A stretch of DNA of 8,185 bases from Bacteroidota bacterium (GTDB taxonomy: Bacteria; Bacteroidota; Bacteroidia; 2-12-FULL-35-15). A program made the translations under genes and the position numbers. Shown here in pieces: positions 5,060 to 8,185 of the stretch. The DNA lies in contig JAPLDC010000214.1 of assembly GCA_026391935.1 (NCBI GenBank), positions 1-8,185 of the forward strand, given 5' to 3'. Each line of letters starts with the position of its first letter. Positions within the stretch are counted from its first letter, which is position 1. A model generated the notes under the pieces. It saw only the letters and a list, made by a program, of their open reading frames with translations, was not told the DNA's origin and ran no database searches.

Positions 5060-6841
5060 ATGATAATTGCACCTTTAAAAGGTATAGATTCCATAATTGA
5101 ATGGACTCAGTCCAAGCTTAATAAAAAACAATTCATAATATTTTCCAGTATTCTGATAGGCTTTTCTGTTGGTTTGGCAGCTATCCTTCTAAAAACATTT
5201 GTACACTATATATTTATTGTCGCAACGTATAAAGACCTGGGGAATTTTAAATACCTCTATCTTGTGTTACCGATCATTGGAATATTTTTAACAGTATTAT
5301 TGGTAAAAAAATTACTAAAAGGTAAACTTGATAAAGGCCTTTCACATATCCATTATGCCATTGCAAAAAAATCCAGTATTGTTCCAAAAGAACAAATGTT
5401 TGCACAGATCTTAACAAGTTCTTTAACGGTTGGTTTTGGCGGATCTGCCGGACTTGAAGCACCGATTGTAATTACAGGTGCTGCATTTGGTTCAAACTAT
5501 TCAAAAACCTATCATCTCAATTATAGAGAAAGAACTTTATTGTTAGCATGTGGAATTGCAGCAGGTATCGGTGCCGCTTTTAATGCGCCCATTGCTGGAG
5601 TTTTATTTGCCCTGGAAGTTTTATTGATCGACATCAGCATTTCCGCCTTTACTCCATTAATTATTTCAGCTGCGACCGGTGCATTAATTTCAAAAATAAT
5701 TCTACAAGATGATATTTTACTATCCTTCAAATTACAACAACCCTTTAATTACATAAATGTTCCCTTTTACATCCTCCTAGGCTTGTTGGCCGGATTAATT
5801 TCTGTATACCATTCCCGTGCTTTTAATAAAGTTGAAAATCTGTTTAGCAAATCGCCAAATAAAATTTATTTGAATGTGATCGCCGGAGGTATTGCATTAG
5901 CAGTTCTTCTTTTTATTTTTCCTACATTATTTGGAGAAGGCTACCAAAGCATTAAGACGCTTTCAATACTGAAACCGGAGAACTTATTAGACAATGGCTT
6001 TTTTCAAAATTACAAGAACAATGAATGGTTCGTATTGTTTTTTGTTGGTGTATTGATTTTTGTAAAAGCAATTGCAACAGCATTAACATTAGGAAGTGGC
6101 GGTAATGGTGGTAATTTCGCTCCGTCACTTTTTGTCGGTTCATATCTTGGATTCTTTCTTTCAAGGTGTTTAAACATGTTACACATTTCTAGTTTGCCGG
6201 AAAGTAATTTTACTATTGTTGGCATGGCGGGCATATTAAGCGGACTTTATCACGCCCCGCTGACTGCAATATTCCTAATTGCTGAAATAACCGGAGGCTA
6301 TACCTTAATGATCCCATTGATGATCGTTTCATCTATTAGTTATGCCATTTCAAAATATTTTGAACCTTTTTCAATGGACACAAAAAAACTCGGACAAAGC
6401 GGAAAAATATTTACTTACGATAAAGACCACAATATTTTAACCACAATCAGAGCTTCCAATTTGATTGAAACCAATTTTCAAAGAATATCTCCCAACGACA
6501 CATTAGGTAATTTGGTAGAAATAATTTCGAAATCAACTAGAAATATTTTTCCGGTGACCGATAGTGAAAATAAATTGCTAGGTATTATCACACTTGATAA
6601 TATCAGAGAAATTATGTTTAAAACCGAAATGTACAGTAAAGTAACCACTAAAGAATTGATGATTGTTCCTCCAGCAACTATTTCATCAACGCAGACAATG
6701 GAATCTGTGATGAGAAAGTTTGATGAGACAGGTGCCTGGAATTTACCGGTAATTGATAATGGAAAATATATTGGATTTATTTCTAAATCGAGCGTATTTA
6801 CAAGCTACCGGACAAAATTAAAAGCCACCACAATTGGATAA
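5060..6841 (+). CDS. ClC-family chloride channel/transporter with C-terminal CBS pair
   Basis: This 593-residue inner-membrane protein has a ClC core (about 25-430, many hydrophobic helices) and two CBS domains (about 474-526 and 535-585), which in related proteins bind nucleotides and modulate transport. Core motifs are the external gate GLEAP (E133, equivalent to E148 of the E. coli ClC), GIGAAFNAPIAG (169-180), the selectivity-filter region GGNFAPSLFVG (350-360), and Tyr414 in TGGYTLMIPL, equivalent to the anion-coordinating Tyr445. Two classical features are absent by my alignment. The GSGIP anion-filter motif is replaced by the region around GLSHIHYAI (93-101). The internal proton glutamate position appears to be Val187, just after Glu186. 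It could therefore be a passive channel or a variant antiporter. It begins 84 bp after the thioredoxin gene and seems to be its own unit. Confidence 0.93.
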   Translation: MIIAPLKGIDSIIEWTQSKLNKKQFIIFSSILIGFSVGLAAILLKTFVHYIFIVATYKDLGNFKYLYLVLPIIGIFLTVLLVKKLLKGKLDKGLSHIHYAIAKKSSIVPKEQMFAQILTSSLTVGFGGSAGLEAPIVITGAAFGSNYSKTYHLNYRERTLLLACGIAAGIGAAFNAPIAGVLFALEVLLIDISISAFTPLIISAATGALISKIILQDDILLSFKLQQPFNYINVPFYILLGLLAGLISVYHSRAFNKVENLFSKSPNKIYLNVIAGGIALAVLLFIFPTLFGEGYQSIKTLSILKPENLLDNGFFQNYKNNEWFVLFFVGVLIFVKAIATALTLGSGGNGGNFAPSLFVGSYLGFFLSRCLNMLHISSLPESNFTIVGMAGILSGLYHAPLTAIFLIAEITGGYTLMIPLMIVSSISYAISKYFEPFSMDTKKLGQSGKIFTYDKDHNILTTIRASNLIETNFQRISPNDTLGNLVEIISKSTRNIFPVTDSENKLLGIITLDNIREIMFKTEMYSKVTTKELMIVPPATISSTQTMESVMRKFDETGAWNLPVIDNGKYIGFISKSSVFTSYRTKLKATTIG

Positions 6842-6853
6842 TAAATAAAAGAC

Positions 6854-6885
6854 CAGTGACGAATATCACTGCTCAACTCTTTTTA
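6854..6885 (+). terminator. Weak candidate terminator after the ClC gene
   Basis: CAGTGA (6854-6859) and TCACTG (6866-6871) form a perfect 6-bp stem with a 6-nt loop, 13 bp after the ClC stop codon. The T-run (TCTTTTT, 6879-6884) begins several bases after the stem instead of directly against it, so the hairpin could be an inefficient terminator or a leader structure for the J-protein gene. Confidence 0.4.
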
Positions 6886-6915
6886 ATTTCATAATTTTCT
6901 GCCAAATTATACTTC

Positions 6916-7803
6916 ATGGAATATATTGATTATTATAAAATATTAGGTCTTACGAAAGATGCTTCTCAAGAAGATATAAAAAAAGCATATAGAAAGTTAG
7001 CAAGAAAATATCATCCCGATCTTAATCCAAATAATAAAGAAGCCAACAAACAATTTCAGCAAATAAATGAAGCAAACGAGGTTTTAAGTGATCCTGAAAA
7101 CCGTAAAAAATATGATAAATACGGCAAGGATTGGAAACATGGTGAAGAATATGAAAAGGCGCAACAAGCGCAAAATCAATCATCCGGCAGAAGCAGACAA
7201 CCTTTTTCTGGTGGCGGTACAGAAGATTTTTCTTCTGATTTTTTCGAATCTATGTTTGGTGGGTCTTCCCGCTCAGGTAGTGGCCGTCAAGCAAAATTCA
7301 GAGGCCAAGATTTCAATGCCGAATTACAACTTAAATTAACTGACGTTTATAAAACACAACAACAAACATTAACGGTTAACGGTAAAAATATCAGAATAAC
7401 AATTCCGGCTGGAATTGAAAATGGACAAACAATAAAAATTGCAAACCATGGTGCACCCGGTGTAAATGGCGGTCCTAATGGTGATCTATACATTAGCTTT
7501 TCAATTACAAACGATTCAGTTTTTAAACGGGAAGGAACTAATTTATATGCTTCCATTGATCTTGACCTATATACCGCTGTATTAGGCGGAGAGATTACAG
7601 TTGACACCTTTGATGGAAAAGTAAAACTGAAAGTAAATCCGGAAACACAAAATGGATGCAAGGTAAAATTAAAAGGCAAAGGATTCCCTGTGTACAAGCA
7701 AGAAGGAACGTTTGGTGATCTGTTCATCACCTATACAATTAAGGTCCCAACCAATTTAACAGAAAAACAAAAAGAGTTATTTACGACATTATCTAAATCT
7801 TAA
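6916..7803 (+). CDS. cbpA: Class II J-domain co-chaperone, CbpA type
   Basis: This 295-residue cytosolic DnaJ homologue stimulates the ATPase of a DnaK-type Hsp70 and delivers substrates. The J domain covers about 4-70, with the HPD tripeptide at 33-35 and the typical helix IKKAYRKLARKY before it. A Gly/Ser/Phe-rich linker spans about 89-126. Two C-terminal beta-domains follow: CTD I from about 132 (FNAELQLKLTDVY, with IPAGIENGQTIKI at 163-175) and CTD II from about 207 (DLDLYTAVLGG, VKLKGKGFPVY). The CXXCXGXG zinc-finger repeats of DnaJ itself are missing, which places it in class II (DjlB/CbpA). The cbpM-like gene begins 7 bp after the stop, the standard partner arrangement. No CIRCE element is visible upstream. 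Confidence 0.93.
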   Translation: MEYIDYYKILGLTKDASQEDIKKAYRKLARKYHPDLNPNNKEANKQFQQINEANEVLSDPENRKKYDKYGKDWKHGEEYEKAQQAQNQSSGRSRQPFSGGGTEDFSSDFFESMFGGSSRSGSGRQAKFRGQDFNAELQLKLTDVYKTQQQTLTVNGKNIRITIPAGIENGQTIKIANHGAPGVNGGPNGDLYISFSITNDSVFKREGTNLYASIDLDLYTAVLGGEITVDTFDGKVKLKVNPETQNGCKVKLKGKGFPVYKQEGTFGDLFITYTIKVPTNLTEKQKELFTTLSKS

Positions 7804-7810
7804 CGAAGCG

Positions 7811-8116
7811 ATGGAAATGGAAAATTTAATATCGACAACTGAATTTTGTATCAATCATCAGATTGAAATTTCGTTCATCAGCTCTTTACAGGAATTTGGC
7901 TTGATAGAGATAACCACAATAGAAGAAAAAACTTTTATTGATCCGAAGCAATTACATAAACTGGAAAAAATTGTCCGTCTCTATTACGATATGGACATAA
8001 ACATAGAAGGGATTGAAGCCATCACACACCTTTTGCAAAGAAATGAATCCATGCAAAATGAAATTACAAAATTAAAAAACAGACTGGGCTTGTATGAAGA
8101 TGATGCTGCATTCTGA
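7811..8116 (+). CDS. cbpM: CbpM-like chaperone modulator (MerR-like fold)
   Basis: This 101-residue protein has the features of CbpM, which binds the J domain of CbpA and inhibits its co-chaperone activity. It begins with a MerR-like helix-turn-helix region (LISTTEFCINHQIEISFISSL then EFGLIEI, about 6-33), continues with FIDPKQLHKLEKIVRLYYDMDINIEGIE (42-69), and ends in a probable coiled coil (about 68-93, LLQRNESMQNEITKLKNRL). No second DNA-binding or effector domain is present. The start could be either ATG 7811 or ATG 7817 (MEME...); both leave the fold intact. It is 7 bp from the cbpA stop, so the pair is almost certainly translated from one mRNA. The gene symbol is based on family and context. 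Confidence 0.85.
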   Translation: MEMENLISTTEFCINHQIEISFISSLQEFGLIEITTIEEKTFIDPKQLHKLEKIVRLYYDMDINIEGIEAITHLLQRNESMQNEITKLKNRLGLYEDDAAF

Positions 8117-8185
8117 ATTCCAACTAAAGAATCGTTTTGAAAACAGAAACAAAAATTTCATTTTTTTCGGTACGTTAAATTTTCT

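Noticed and set aside
6842..6915. Heat-shock (CIRCE) or TAnnTTTG promoter ahead of cbpA
   Set aside because: No CIRCE inverted repeat is present. The best -7-like string (TAATTTTC, 6892-6899) misses the final G and has no TTTG at the right distance.
7347..7730. Open frame of 127 codons on the minus strand opposite the CbpA C-terminal domains
   Set aside because: The sense strand encodes a clear J-protein. The antisense product has no recognisable motif and no leader of its own, so it is a codon-bias shadow.
8117..8185. Terminator or new gene start after cbpM
   Set aside because: The only hairpin-like string (GTTTTGAAAAC, 8134-8144) has an impossibly short loop, and no start codon with a supported frame is visible before the window ends.

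Overview
The window is a stretch of AT-rich bacterial chromosome that looks like Bacteroidota. The evidence is the protein flavour (a membrane-anchored TPR protein next to ribH, a short stand-alone DUF721/DciA, a CPQ-like M28 peptidase, a CbpA/CbpM pair), A-rich leaders without Shine-Dalgarno sequences, and a perfect match to the Bacteroidota -7 promoter element (TAnnTTTG). I cannot place it below phylum from the sequence alone. It reads as ordinary housekeeping chromosome. I see no transposase, integrase, phage gene, CRISPR array, tRNA or rRNA.

Region 1 (1-1056, minus strand): the N-terminal 76 residues of lumazine synthase (ribH, running off the left edge) lie downstream of a gene for a single-pass membrane protein with TPR repeats. 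A convincing intrinsic terminator (about 317-352) separates the two, so ribH is probably transcribed at least partly from its own promoter. Region 2 (1057-2758): a divergent intergenic region, with a perfect 10-bp inverted repeat and a GC-richer, structured recF leader, precedes recF and a DUF721/DciA-like gene. These two link replication-associated repair with helicase loading. Region 3 (2759-3082): a 324-bp gene-free gap is filled with dispersed-repeat sequence. It holds two nearly identical 59-60 bp units bounded by imperfect inverted ends, a different repeat-like fragment between them, and a degenerate inverted arm after them. This is the least explained part of the window.

Region 4 (3083-4975): an exported M28 zinc peptidase (carboxypeptidase Q-like, with six cysteines in the predicted mature protein) is followed 33 bp later by a membrane-tethered TlpA/ResA-type thioredoxin with a CGDC active site. 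Region 5 (5060-6841): a ClC-family chloride channel/transporter with two C-terminal CBS domains. It keeps the external gating glutamate but lacks the classical GSGIP motif and apparently the internal proton glutamate. Region 6 (6916-8116): a zinc-finger-less class II J-domain protein (CbpA type) and its small modulator CbpM form a tight two-gene operon.

Most genes are recognisable families with intact catalytic motifs. I found no strong case for a new multi-gene system. The best leads are the composite repeat at 2776-3046, the structured recF leader, the unusual ClC motifs and the peptidase-thioredoxin pairing.
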